Shown here: in pieces, positions 1-7,257 of the stretch
Layout: each line of letters starts with the position of its first letter
Numbering within the stretch: the stretch's first letter is position 1
Assembly (NCBI GenBank): GCA_049680295.1
Contig: JBAUHN010000067.1
Span: forward strand, 1-15,220
Source: JBAUHN01 sp049680295
Lineage (GTDB): Bacteria; Pseudomonadota; Alphaproteobacteria; Rhodobacterales; Rhodobacteraceae
Reading direction: 5' to 3'
DNA length: 15,220 nucleotides
Notes under the pieces: model-generated
Seen by the model: only the letters and a program-made list of their open reading frames with translations
What the model was told of the DNA's origin: nothing
Databases searched by the model: none
Translations under genes and position numbers: made by a program

Positions 1-548
1 GCATGGTGCAGGGCGAAGGGGCGGGGATTTTCATATTCGAAAACTATGATCACGCCCGCGCCCGAGGTGCTGAGATTTTATGCGAAGTGGCAGGTTTTGC
101 TATGACATCGGATGCGAGTGACATCGTTATGCCGTCCAAGAACGGTGCTGCACGGGCGATGTCTGGTGCGCTAAATGATGCGAAAATCAACCGTGATGAG
201 GTCGGTTATATCAACGCACATGGCACTGGAACTGCTGCCAATGACAAAACTGAATGCGCTGCTGTGGCGGATGTATTTGGGGCGCATGCTGACCGTTTGA
301 TGATCAGTTCAACAAAATCCATGCATGGCCATCTGATTGGTGGCACCGGCGCAGTTGAGCTGTTGGCCTGCATAATGGCACTGCGCGAACGCGTGATTGC
401 CCCCACCATCGGGTATCAGGAACCCGATCCGGAATGCGCGCTGGATGTGGTGCCAAACGAGGCCCGCGATGCAGATGTGACCGTTGCGCTGTCCAATGCT
501 TTTGCCTTTGGTGGGATGAACGCAGTGCTGGCACTGCGGCGGGTTTGA
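1..548 (+). CDS. beta-ketoacyl-ACP synthase, FabF/NodE-like, 3' part
   Basis: This is the C-terminal ~181 residues of a condensing enzyme that joins malonyl-ACP to an acyl primer in fatty-acid or related acyl-chain synthesis. The frame is open to the left edge. The ATG at 3 is internal, because it sits in the family's conserved G-x-V-x-GEGAG segment, so the true start and the active-site cysteine lie outside the window. Counting from that Met, His73 (NAHGTGT), Lys105 and His110 (KSMHGH) match the catalytic histidines and lysine of KAS II. The 37-residue spacing between the histidines equals that of E. coli FabF His303/His340. The glycine-rich FGG loop follows near residue 169. The GTGT version of the first motif and the HGH version of the second recall NodE-type family members more than housekeeping FabF. 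The family is certain; the pathway is not, because the upstream neighbours are missing. Confidence 0.93.
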   Translation, partial: MVQGEGAGIFIFENYDHARARGAEILCEVAGFAMTSDASDIVMPSKNGAARAMSGALNDAKINRDEVGYINAHGTGTAANDKTECAAVADVFGAHADRLMISSTKSMHGHLIGGTGAVELLACIMALRERVIAPTIGYQEPDPECALDVVPNEARDADVTVALSNAFAFGGMNAVLALRRV

Positions 549-554
549 AACAAC

Positions 555-582
555 AAAAAACCGCCCAGCACGGAGCCGGACG
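555..582 (-). terminator. intrinsic terminator of the ialB-type gene
   Basis: On the minus strand an 8-bp stem (582-575 with 569-562, two G-U pairs, 5-nt loop) is followed after one G by six T (560-555). It lies about 40 bp past the stop of the minus-strand gene at 623 and just beyond the stop of the convergent ketosynthase gene. Confidence 0.7.
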
Positions 583-622
583 ATCATTCATTCATTTCAA
601 TTTGCGGTAACGTTGCAGGTGC

Positions 623-1252
623 TCAGGGTTGTTCAATCACAGACACGACGTCGTAGGATTTTGTGAACCCCTCTAAGGAAACGGCTACTTCTACTTTTTG
701 ATCGGGTGCCAGTGCCGGTACGATGGTGATCACAGCCTCATTGCCCTTTTTGAAACCATTGATGTCGTCAGCTGTCAGACCCAGCCGCGCGTAACATCCG
801 ATGGGTGCGCAGAAAGCAAACGGGTAGCGGCGTGCACTGCCCCCGTCGATCCGCAGAGTCAACATTTCTGCCAATGATGTTTCAAGCGGGGCAACAATAT
901 TGGCACCCGCAACGGCCTTGCCACCTTCGGGCAGACGGAACAGTGAGATTTCGGCGACGGGCACATTGTTGCTGTCTTCGATCAGCTGGTACATCTGACA
1001 GGGGTCTTCTTCCTGTTCGGTTTTCACGCAGCGCATTGACCAGGCGCCAATCGTTTCTTTGACATAGAGCTTGCCCAATTCCGGATCTTTGTCTGCATCT
1101 TCGCCAAGGCTTAGGCTGTCTTCGATTTTTGGCGCGGCTGCCTCGTCTGATGCGGCCTCGGTATCTGTGGTGGCGGTCTGCGACCAGGCTGTGACAGGCG
1201 TCAACGCGCCGAACGCGATGCAAAGGGGAAGGGCGGTCAAGAACTTAAACAT
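623..1252 (-). CDS. IalB family (invasion-associated locus B) exported protein
   Basis: The product is a 209-residue predicted exported protein. Residues 1-24 are a signal peptide (short basic start, hydrophobic core, small residues before Gln25), followed by an acidic Ala/Glu-rich linker to about residue 60. The rest matches the IalB fold: a G-x-W-x-x-x-C segment near residues 69-75, a second Cys in DPCQMYQ, and a FCAPIGC-type pair near 146-151. The four cysteines fit two periplasmic disulfides. In Bartonella IalB is linked to erythrocyte invasion, but the family is common in free-living alphaproteobacteria, where its role is poorly defined, so the name should not be read as a virulence claim. 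The gene is monocistronic, with its own terminator at 555-582. The Shine-Dalgarno upstream of the ATG is weak. The promoter must lie in the hairpin-rich gap before 1300, but I could not place it with confidence. Confidence 0.85.
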   Translation of the reverse strand: MFKFLTALPLCIAFGALTPVTAWSQTATTDTEAASDEAAAPKIEDSLSLGEDADKDPELGKLYVKETIGAWSMRCVKTEQEEDPCQMYQLIEDSNNVPVAEISLFRLPEGGKAVAGANIVAPLETSLAEMLTLRIDGGSARRYPFAFCAPIGCYARLGLTADDINGFKKGNEAVITIVPALAPDQKVEVAVSLEGFTKSYDVVSVIEQP

Positions 1253-1304
1253 AATGGATCCAGATTGATTGTTTGATGACGGTTTAACATGGCTTTTTGG
1301 GCGT

Positions 1305-1359
1305 GTCAGCGGCGAAGACGCCGGTGACTTGAAAGAAGCGGCAAATTATTGCTGCTTTT
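1305..1359 (+). other. tandem hairpins, candidate small-RNA body
   Basis: Two stem-loops lie ten bases apart. The first pairs 1305-1314 with 1319-1328 around an AAGA loop, with one G-G mismatch. The second pairs 1338-1344 with 1349-1355 around ATTA, with one G-U pair, and is followed by TTTT. With the strong terminator at 1393-1423 they could form the body of a plus-strand small RNA of roughly 120-150 nt. No promoter was identified, so this is a structural candidate only. Confidence 0.35.
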
Positions 1360-1392
1360 GCCCGGCATAAGAAACATTTGGTGCCGACAACA

Positions 1393-1423
1393 AAAAAAGA
1401 GCGCTCAAAGAACGCTCTTTTTT
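1393..1423. terminator. bidirectional intrinsic terminator
   Basis: Perfect 11-bp complementarity between 1393-1403 and 1413-1423 with a 9-nt loop. The inner part is GAGCG/CGCTC and the outer part is A6/T6, so RNA from either strand ends in a hairpin plus a U tract. It lies between two divergent genes and therefore upstream of both, which means it terminates neither of them. Confidence 0.75.
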
Positions 1424-1534
1424 CGTAGAATAGTCACTCCCTGCCGGACTTGCCGGCTTATTTTGTGCAACGGTACGCAACCATTTACAATGCGTCAACA
1501 GAGAAGTTCAAATTTCGTTGCCCAGGGACTTACC

Positions 1535-1563
1535 AAAAAAAGGCCGCACTCGAAAGCGCGGCC
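1535..1563 (-). terminator. orphan minus-strand intrinsic terminator
   Basis: GGCCGC at 1542-1547 pairs with GCGGCC at 1558-1563, with an extra CT/AG pair inside around a CGAA loop. Seven A at 1535-1541 give a T7 tract on the minus strand only, so the direction is clear. The only annotated gene to its right for 1.5 kb is on the plus strand, so the minus-strand transcript it would end is unknown. Confidence 0.65.
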
Positions 1564-1691
1564 AGTCTGACAGGGAGGAATGCCCCACCCTTAAGAAGGA
1601 CAACTTGAGCGGGGGCGCGTTTTACTATGGCTCTCAAAGGTTAAGTTTGTATGCTCATCCGGCACTAAGTCGCACAAAGGAACAAAAAGAC

Positions 1692-3242
1692 GTGACACAT
1701 GACATTTTTATCGGCGGCGGCGGGCCTGACTATGCCAGCCAACAGTTTCTATCGCTTGGATATGCCAACCGGCATGGTTTGATTGCCGGGGCGACCGGAA
1801 CCGGTAAAACCGTCACGCTGCAAATTCTCGCCGAAAGCTTTTCGAATCAAGGGGTTCCGGTATTTTTGTCGGACGTCAAAGGCGACCTGTCCGGGTTGGC
1901 AAAATCGGGCAGCGATACCCATAAATTGCACGGGGCCTTCACCGAACGGGCGGCCAAAATCGGATTTGTCGACTATATCTATCAATCCTTTCCGGTCACT
2001 TTTTGGGACCTCCTGGGTGAACAGGGTCACCCGGTGCGCACCACCGTATCAGAAATGGGCCCGTTGCTTTTGGCCCGTTTGCTGGACCTAAGCGAGGCGC
2101 AGGAGGGGGTTTTGAACATCGCCTTCAGGCTGGCGGACGAAGAAGGTCTGCCACTGCTGGACCTGAAAGATTTGCAAGCCTTGCTGGTCTGGATCGGTGA
2201 GAATGCCAAGTCCATCGCCCTGCGCTATGGCAATGTCGCGTCGACATCGGTGGGCGGCATTCAGCGCAGTTTGCTGGTGCTGGAAAATCAGGGCGGCGCC
2301 AAGTTATTTGGCGAACCGGCATTGGCGCTTAGTGATCTGATGCGTACAGATGTGGATGGTCGCGGACATATCAACATTCTGGCTGCGGACAAACTGATGG
2401 GATCGCCGGGGCTTTATGCAACATTCCTGCTGTGGCTGTTGTCAGAGTTGTTTGAGGAACTGCCCGAGGTTGGTGACCCCGAAAAGCCAAAACTGGTGTT
2501 CTTTTTTGACGAGGCGCATTTGCTATTTGAAGACGCGCCCAAGGTTCTGGTCAAAAAGGTCGAACAGGTCGCCCGTTTGATCCGGTCCAAGGGGGTCGGC
2601 GTCTATTTCATCACCCAGAACCCGGCGGACGTGCCAGAGGATATTCTGGGCCAGTTGGGCAATCGCATTCAACATGCGTTGCGCGCCTTTACCGCCAAGG
2701 ACCGCAAGGAGTTGCGGATGGCGGCGGAAACCTACCGCGAAAATCCCCGCTTTTCGACCGAGGACGCCATCACGCAAGTGGGCGTCGGCGAGGCGGTAAC
2801 TTCGATGCTGCAAAAAAAGGGCGTGCCGGGCATTGTTGAGCGGACGTTGATCCGGCCGCCGTCATCGCAACTGGGGCCGATCACGTCTGAGGAACGCCAG
2901 GAGGTAATGAACCTGTCGGAAATGTCGGGCAAATACGACACGCCCTTGGATCGCGAATCTGCCTTTGAGATTTTGCGCACCCGTGCCGATGCCGCCGCGA
3001 AGGAAGCTGAGGCTGCCCAAGCCGCCGCCGAGGCCGCCCCGACCCCGAATCTGCGCGAATTTAATTCGGCGCGAAAATACGCAGGCAAAACCGCCGAGAC
3101 ATCCACGTCCCGGCGCAGGTCTACAAAAGACAGCGAAAGCTTTGGGGGTGCGGTTGCGTCCGTGATTATCAAAGAGCTGAAAGGCACCACCGGACGCCGC
3201 ATCGTGCGCGGCATTCTGGGCGGGCTGTTCAAGGGGCGGTAA
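1692..3242 (+). CDS. HerA-like / DUF853 family P-loop ATPase
   Basis: The 516-residue product belongs to the DUF853 group of HerA/FtsK-related ATPases. Residues 7-11 are the IGGGG segment typical of the family start, Walker A is G33-T40 (GATGTGKT), and Walker B ends in Asp273-Glu274 (LVFFFDEAH). A QNPADVPEDILGQLGNR stretch near residue 310 is the family's sensor-like motif. Residues ~430-450 are an Ala/Glu-rich linker, and the last ~25 residues are basic with a GRRIVRGILGGLFKG tail. I chose GTG at 1692 because AAAGGA (1677-1682) sits 9 bases upstream, the family begins at this point, and the total length is normal. The longer frame from 1518 has no support. Members are often annotated as helicases, but a biochemical role is not established for this subgroup. 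The gene stands alone and is convergent with livM. Confidence 0.9.
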   Translation: MTHDIFIGGGGPDYASQQFLSLGYANRHGLIAGATGTGKTVTLQILAESFSNQGVPVFLSDVKGDLSGLAKSGSDTHKLHGAFTERAAKIGFVDYIYQSFPVTFWDLLGEQGHPVRTTVSEMGPLLLARLLDLSEAQEGVLNIAFRLADEEGLPLLDLKDLQALLVWIGENAKSIALRYGNVASTSVGGIQRSLLVLENQGGAKLFGEPALALSDLMRTDVDGRGHINILAADKLMGSPGLYATFLLWLLSELFEELPEVGDPEKPKLVFFFDEAHLLFEDAPKVLVKKVEQVARLIRSKGVGVYFITQNPADVPEDILGQLGNRIQHALRAFTAKDRKELRMAAETYRENPRFSTEDAITQVGVGEAVTSMLQKKGVPGIVERTLIRPPSSQLGPITSEERQEVMNLSEMSGKYDTPLDRESAFEILRTRADAAAKEAEAAQAAAEAAPTPNLREFNSARKYAGKTAETSTSRRRSTKDSESFGGAVASVIIKELKGTTGRRIVRGILGGLFKGR

Positions 3243-3253
3243 CGCTAGAAACC

Positions 3254-3290
3254 ACCCTGCGCCGCATCCGAAATAACGGCGGCGCGGGGT
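3254..3290. terminator. convergent-gene hairpin, probable terminator
   Basis: A 12-bp GC-rich stem (3254-3265 with 3279-3290, one T-G position, 13-nt loop) fills the 49-bp gap between the stops of the convergent HerA-like gene and livM. Neither side has a good T tract, so termination may be incomplete or Rho-assisted. Confidence 0.5.
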
Positions 3291-3291
3291 A

Positions 3292-4596
3292 TCAATGTTC
3301 GGGGATCAGACCTCGGGGGCTAAACCGCAAAACCAGCAGCAACACCAGCCCCATGGTCAAAAGGCGCATATGTGCCGCACTCTCGATCAGGTGAGTTTTC
3401 AGCGCGCTGCCATCGGCCATACCTGCTGTGATCACCTCCATCAGCCACAGGCCCATCGGTTCGACCTGAACCCACAAGAACCAGATCAGAAACCCGCCCA
3501 GGACGGCCCCAAGGTTGTTGCCGGAACCGCCGACAATCACCATGACCCAAATGAGAAAGGTGAACCGCAATGGCTGGTAAGTGCCGGGCGTCAACTGGCC
3601 GTCCAGCGTGGTCATCATCGCACCCGCAATGCCGCATATGGCCGACCCCAGAATGAACACCTGCAAATGGCGCGCTGTGACGTCTTTGCCCATGGCTTCG
3701 GCGGCGACCTCATTGTCTCGGATCGCGCGCATCATGCGGCCCCACGGGCTGCGCAAGGCCCGCTGAGACATCCACAAAAGCACCAGCAAAACGATGGCGA
3801 ACAACCCCGCATAGGCCAGTTTCACAAAAAGTGTCGAAGCCATCACCGGGTCCAGCCCGTAACCTGCTGCACGCTCAACAAAGCCGGGATCTGATTGCAG
3901 GTTGATCTCATAGGGAACCGGGCGCGGCACGCCGACGACGTTTTTGACGCCGCGCGACAGCCAGTCTTCGTTTTTCAGGATAGCGATGATAATCTCGGCG
4001 ATGCCCAACGTCGCAATGGCCAGGTAATCCGAGCGCAGACCAAGGGCAGTTTTGCCGATGATCCAGGCGGCCCCAGCGGCAAATAATCCGCCCACTGGCC
4101 AGGCCAGAATGACCGGAATGCCCAGGCCGCCAAGATAGCCTGTGGCTGCCGGGTTTACTGCTTCGATGGCGGCGACCGCGGGGTCGAATATCGCGCGGTA
4201 GATCACAAAACCCACAACAAGGATCGCCAGAACAAGGATATTGCGCAGCCAGCTTGCGTGCATTTTGAACAAGACCACGGCCACCGCAACGATGGTGGCA
4301 GCGCCCAGAAACAACGCGGTGACAATGCCAACACCGCCTGCGGCCCATGCGCCGGGCGTGGGTGGCATCCCGATCAAAACCGCCGCAAGCCCACCTAATG
4401 CTACAAACCCCATGATGCCGACGTTAAACAGCCCCGCAAATCCCCATTGCAGGTTGACGCCCAACGCCATGATCGCCGAGATCAGCCCCATGTTCAAAAC
4501 CAGTAGCGCCGTGTTCCAGCTTTGCGCATAGCCGGTATAGGCGATCATCGCGCCAACGATGGCAAACAAACAGGTGTTTTTGAGGGTTGAGTTCAT
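3292..4596 (-). CDS. livM: LivM-type branched-chain amino acid ABC permease
   Basis: The 434-residue integral membrane protein is one of two permease subunits of a Liv-type importer in the inner membrane. It has about ten hydrophobic segments, beginning at residues 5-25. The family signature SDYLAIATLG lies near residue 189, and the cytoplasmic coupling loop AIRDNEVAAEAMG, which docks on the ATPases, lies near 287. The length matches E. coli LivM and exceeds the ~320-350 of many homologues, owing to extra N-terminal hydrophobic segments and a segment around 125-160. Where most LivM proteins carry a T-G-G-x-x-G-I motif after the first signature, this one reads SRGVKNVVGV, so substrate preference may differ. 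The ATG is preceded by AAGGGA at good spacing and overlaps the livH stop by 4 bp, pointing to translational coupling. It is the last gene of the operon. Confidence 0.9.
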   Translation of the reverse strand: MNSTLKNTCLFAIVGAMIAYTGYAQSWNTALLVLNMGLISAIMALGVNLQWGFAGLFNVGIMGFVALGGLAAVLIGMPPTPGAWAAGGVGIVTALFLGAATIVAVAVVLFKMHASWLRNILVLAILVVGFVIYRAIFDPAVAAIEAVNPAATGYLGGLGIPVILAWPVGGLFAAGAAWIIGKTALGLRSDYLAIATLGIAEIIIAILKNEDWLSRGVKNVVGVPRPVPYEINLQSDPGFVERAAGYGLDPVMASTLFVKLAYAGLFAIVLLVLLWMSQRALRSPWGRMMRAIRDNEVAAEAMGKDVTARHLQVFILGSAICGIAGAMMTTLDGQLTPGTYQPLRFTFLIWVMVIVGGSGNNLGAVLGGFLIWFLWVQVEPMGLWLMEVITAGMADGSALKTHLIESAAHMRLLTMGLVLLLVLRFSPRGLIPEH

Positions 4597-5603
4597 AGCG
4601 ATTTCCCTTGAAACAATCCGGTTGGTTTAAACAGCAGTACAATCAGCAGGATTACAAAGCTGACGGCCAGTTTATAATCCGTCGACAAAAGCTGGATCAG
4701 CCCGTCCGGCACAATGCTTTCGGGCAGCGCGTAGTTGGCGACTTTCTTCCAGGCGTAGGTGATGGTCACTTCGGAAAAGGCGATAACAAACCCGCCCGCA
4801 ATGGCGCCAATCGGATTGCCCAGACCGCCGACAATGGCGCTGGCAAATATCGGCAGTAGCAGTTGGAAATAGGTGAAGGGTTTGAACGACTTGTCCAAGC
4901 CATAAAGCACACCTGCAATGGTCGCCAAACCCGCAACGATCATCCAGGTATACATCACCACACGTTCGGGATTGATACCCGATAGTAGCGCCAGATCTTC
5001 GTTGTCGGAATAGGCGCGCATGGATTTGCCGGTACGGGTGCGGTTCAAAAACCAGAACAAGATCGCCACAACGATCACAGCCGTAATCACGGTGATGCCT
5101 TGGGTGGTCTTGATCGCCAGACCTTCGCGCAAACCTGTCAGCTCCTTGAAGGTGCGGGCGCTGATGATAAACCGCTCTCCGTCAAAGAAATTCTGGTCAT
5201 CCGGTCCGATGATAAAGCGCACCATACCGTTCATGATGAACATCACGCCCAGTGACACGATCACCAATATGACCGGCTTGGCCTTTTGCGCGCGGTAGAA
5301 CCTGTAGACGGCCCTGTCGGTCACCAACAGCAACCCGATGCAGCCCAAGATGCCAAAGGGCAGGGCCAGCAGCGCCGTAGGCAGTGGGCCAAAGCTGATA
5401 CCTACGGATTGAAACAACCACGTCACCAGAATGGTGCACATCGCGCCAAAGGCCATGGTGTCACCATGGGCAAAGTTGGAAAACCGCAAGATGCCGTAGA
5501 TCAGGGTCACCCCAAGCGCCCCCAGCGCCAGCTGACTGCCATAAGACAGCGCTGGCACAAGAACGTAATTCGCGAAGGCGATGATTGCGTTTAGTAGGTC
5601 CAC
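4593..5603 (-). CDS. livH: LivH-type branched-chain amino acid ABC permease
   Basis: The 336-residue membrane protein is the second permease of the Liv-type importer and pairs with LivM. It contains about eight hydrophobic segments. Family marks are LGALGVTLIYGILRFSNFAHGD near residue 27, a D-x-E-D-x-x-L-L-S-G-I-N-P-E coupling segment near 200-215, and IVGGLGNPIGAIAGG near residue 262. The start is GTG, three bases after the livF stop, with a run of six G seven bases upstream inside the end of livF. No ATG nearby gives a better start. The YRFYRAQKAKP stretch replaces the usual YRPLR-type motif, another sign that this system sits somewhat apart from classical leucine transporters. The substrate cannot be read from the sequence. 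Confidence 0.9.
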   Translation of the reverse strand: MDLLNAIIAFANYVLVPALSYGSQLALGALGVTLIYGILRFSNFAHGDTMAFGAMCTILVTWLFQSVGISFGPLPTALLALPFGILGCIGLLLVTDRAVYRFYRAQKAKPVILVIVSLGVMFIMNGMVRFIIGPDDQNFFDGERFIISARTFKELTGLREGLAIKTTQGITVITAVIVVAILFWFLNRTRTGKSMRAYSDNEDLALLSGINPERVVMYTWMIVAGLATIAGVLYGLDKSFKPFTYFQLLLPIFASAIVGGLGNPIGAIAGGFVIAFSEVTITYAWKKVANYALPESIVPDGLIQLLSTDYKLAVSFVILLIVLLFKPTGLFQGKSL

Positions 5604-5606
5604 GTA

Positions 5607-6428
5607 TCAGCCCCCCAAGAAAGATTTGCGCACATCCGGGTCGGCCAGCAGTTCCTTGCCGGTCCCCGTATATGCATTTGCGCCCTGCACCAAGACATAG
5701 CCTTTGTCTGCAATTTCAAGCGCTTGGCGGGCGTTTTGTTCGACCATCAGGATCGGAATGCCGGTGCGGGCGACCTCGATGATGCGGTCAAAAAGCTCAT
5801 CCATCACGATGGGTGAGACACCGGCAGTGGGTTCATCCAGCATCAGGACTTTGGGCTGGGTCATCAGCGCGCGGCCTACGGCGACCTGCTGGCGTTGCCC
5901 GCCTGATAGTTCGCCCGCCGCCTGCAGGCGTTTTTCCTTGAGGATCGGGAACAGATCATAGATCTGCGCCATTGTGTCGCGAAAATCATCGCGGCGGATG
6001 AACGCGCCCATCTCCAGATTTTCCTCGACCGTCATCGAGGTAAAGATGTTCGAGGTTTGCGGCACAAACCCCAGGCCCTTGGCGACCCGGTCCTGCGGCG
6101 ACAGGGCGGTAATGTCTTCGCCGTCAAGACGCACATGACCTTGACGCACGTCCAGCATGCCAAAGACCGCTTTCATGGCGGTGGATTTGCCAGCCCCGTT
6201 TGGCCCGACGATCACGGCAATTTCGCCGCGATCTACCGCGATGGTGCAGTCGTGCAAAATGTCAGGACCATTGCCATAGCCGCCGGTCATGCTGTCACCG
6301 ATCAGGAACGGACCACCGGGGGCGGGATGCGCCGCACCACTGGATTTCGGTATCACGCTGCCCATGCCCCTGGCATTGCCAACCGACAGGTCCTTGTTGC
6401 CACGATCGTTGTAGGGGTCGTTACTCAT
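5607..6428 (-). CDS. livF: LivF-type ABC transporter ATP-binding protein
   Basis: The 273-residue ATPase subunit powers the Liv-type importer on the cytoplasmic face. Walker A is G75-T83 (GPNGAGKST), the signature is L174-Q178 (LSGGQ), Walker B ends in D198-E199-P200, and VEQN at 229-232 shows the Gln in place of the switch His that is usual in LivF. The catalytic domain begins only near residue 47. Before it lies a ~45-residue Gly/Ser/Pro/Asn-rich extension, whereas typical LivF proteins are about 235 residues. Internal Met22 and Met47 are possible later starts, but the first ATG overlaps the livG stop by 4 bp and has AAGG-type bases upstream, so I kept it. This is probably a real extension rather than a miscalled start. 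Confidence 0.9.
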   Translation of the reverse strand: MSNDPYNDRGNKDLSVGNARGMGSVIPKSSGAAHPAPGGPFLIGDSMTGGYGNGPDILHDCTIAVDRGEIAVIVGPNGAGKSTAMKAVFGMLDVRQGHVRLDGEDITALSPQDRVAKGLGFVPQTSNIFTSMTVEENLEMGAFIRRDDFRDTMAQIYDLFPILKEKRLQAAGELSGGQRQQVAVGRALMTQPKVLMLDEPTAGVSPIVMDELFDRIIEVARTGIPILMVEQNARQALEIADKGYVLVQGANAYTGTGKELLADPDVRKSFLGG

Positions 6429-7207
6429 GCGCCTACCTTATCTTTGTTCTTCAACCCGGTGCCGAGATAGGCCTCGATCACCTGCTCATTGGCCTTGATT
6501 TCATCCAGGGTGCCCTGGGCCAGCACGTGCCCTTCGGCCATACAGATCACCGGATCACAAAGCCGTCCAATGAAATCCATGTCGTGTTCGATCACCACAA
6601 AGGTGTATCCACGTTCCTTATTCAGCCGGATGATCGCATCACCGATGGTGTTCAAAAGCGTGCGGTTCACGCCCGCGCCAACCTCGTCGAGAAAGACGAT
6701 TTTGGCGTCCACCATCATGGTGCGGCCCAATTCCAGCAGCTTTTTCTGCCCGCCCGAAATTTGCCCCGCCTTTTGATCCGCCAGATGTTCGACGGTCAGA
6801 AACTCCAGCACCTCATCGGCCTTGGCGCGCAGGGCGCGTTCTTCTTCGGCGATACGTTTGGTGCCAAACCACGTGTTCCACAGGGTTTCCCCCGATTGTC
6901 CGCCCGGCACCATCATCAGGTTTTCGCGGCAGGTCATGGAGCTGAATTCATGGGCAATCTGAAAGGTGCGCAGCAGTCCTTTGTGAAACAGATCATGTGG
7001 CGGCAGGCCGGTGATGTCTTCGCCCGCCATGAATACGCGACCGGATGTCGGGGCAAGAACCCCGGCTATTACATTGAAAAGTGTCGTTTTTCCTGCGCCA
7101 TTCGGGCCGATCAACCCGGTGATCGAACCTTGTTCGATCTCAAGCGTGGCACCGTCCACAGCACGAAAGCCGCCGAAATGCTTGTGCACATCTTCAACGA
7201 TAATCAT
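6425..7207 (-). CDS. livG: LivG-type ABC transporter ATP-binding protein
   Basis: The product is 260 residues from the chosen ATG and is the second ATPase of the Liv-type importer. Walker A is G34-T41 (GPNGAGKT), the Q-loop Gln is at 83 (RTFQ), the signature is 150-154 (ISGGQ), Walker B ends in D174-E175, and the switch His is at 208 (VIEHD). The residue after the Walker B Glu is Val176 in DEVGAGVN, where ABC ATPases nearly always have Pro. An ATG nine codons upstream (7234) would add MTRTGNGET, but it has no ribosome site, while GGGGA and GGTGA precede 7207, so I prefer the shorter form. The gene follows the binding-protein gene after a gap carrying a strong hairpin and overlaps livF by 4 bp. 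Confidence 0.9.
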   Translation of the reverse strand: MIIVEDVHKHFGGFRAVDGATLEIEQGSITGLIGPNGAGKTTLFNVIAGVLAPTSGRVFMAGEDITGLPPHDLFHKGLLRTFQIAHEFSSMTCRENLMMVPGGQSGETLWNTWFGTKRIAEEERALRAKADEVLEFLTVEHLADQKAGQISGGQKKLLELGRTMMVDAKIVFLDEVGAGVNRTLLNTIGDAIIRLNKERGYTFVVIEHDMDFIGRLCDPVICMAEGHVLAQGTLDEIKANEQVIEAYLGTGLKNKDKVGA

Positions 7208-7257
7208 CGTTTCACCATTCCCCGTCCGCGTCATTTTTTGCGCGTTTGATATTATTG

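Larger units (their letters stand above)
1253..1691. other. gene-free divergent interval with four hairpins
   Basis: This 439-bp gap separates the divergent ialB-type and HerA-like genes, so it should hold two promoters. The HerA-like reading frame stays open leftward to 1518, but the encoded stretch is not conserved-looking and a good ribosome site precedes 1692. Visible structures are a 10-bp stem with AAGA loop (1305-1328, one G-G mismatch), a 7-bp stem with ATTA loop followed by TTTT (1338-1359), an 11-bp bidirectional terminator (1393-1423), a 5-bp GCCGG/CCGGC stem (1443-1457), and a minus-strand terminator (1535-1563). GGGAGG at 1573-1578 is followed one base later by an ATG opening a four-codon frame, too close to be a normal ribosome site. 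I looked for the conserved core of the SRP RNA and for tRNA shape and saw neither. One or two small RNAs are the most likely content; no known family is recognised. Confidence 0.55.

Noticed and set aside
1518..1691. Extended N-terminus (58 residues) for the HerA-like ATPase
   Set aside because: The stretch covers a terminator-type hairpin, has no family similarity that I recognise, and would put the IGGGG start motif deep inside the protein; AAAGGA with GTG at 1692 fits better.
1253..1691. SRP RNA, 6S RNA, tRNA or RNase P RNA in the divergent gap
   Set aside because: The GGAAGGAAGCAGCC-type SRP core is absent, there is no cloverleaf or CCA-adjacent acceptor stem, no long 6S-type hairpin with a central bubble, and the gap is too short for RNase P RNA.
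6200..7249. Long plus-strand reading frame (349 codons) opposite livF and livG
   Set aside because: It lies entirely antisense to two clearly conserved ATPase genes, shows no domain or ribosome site, and is explained by the codon bias of the genes beneath it.
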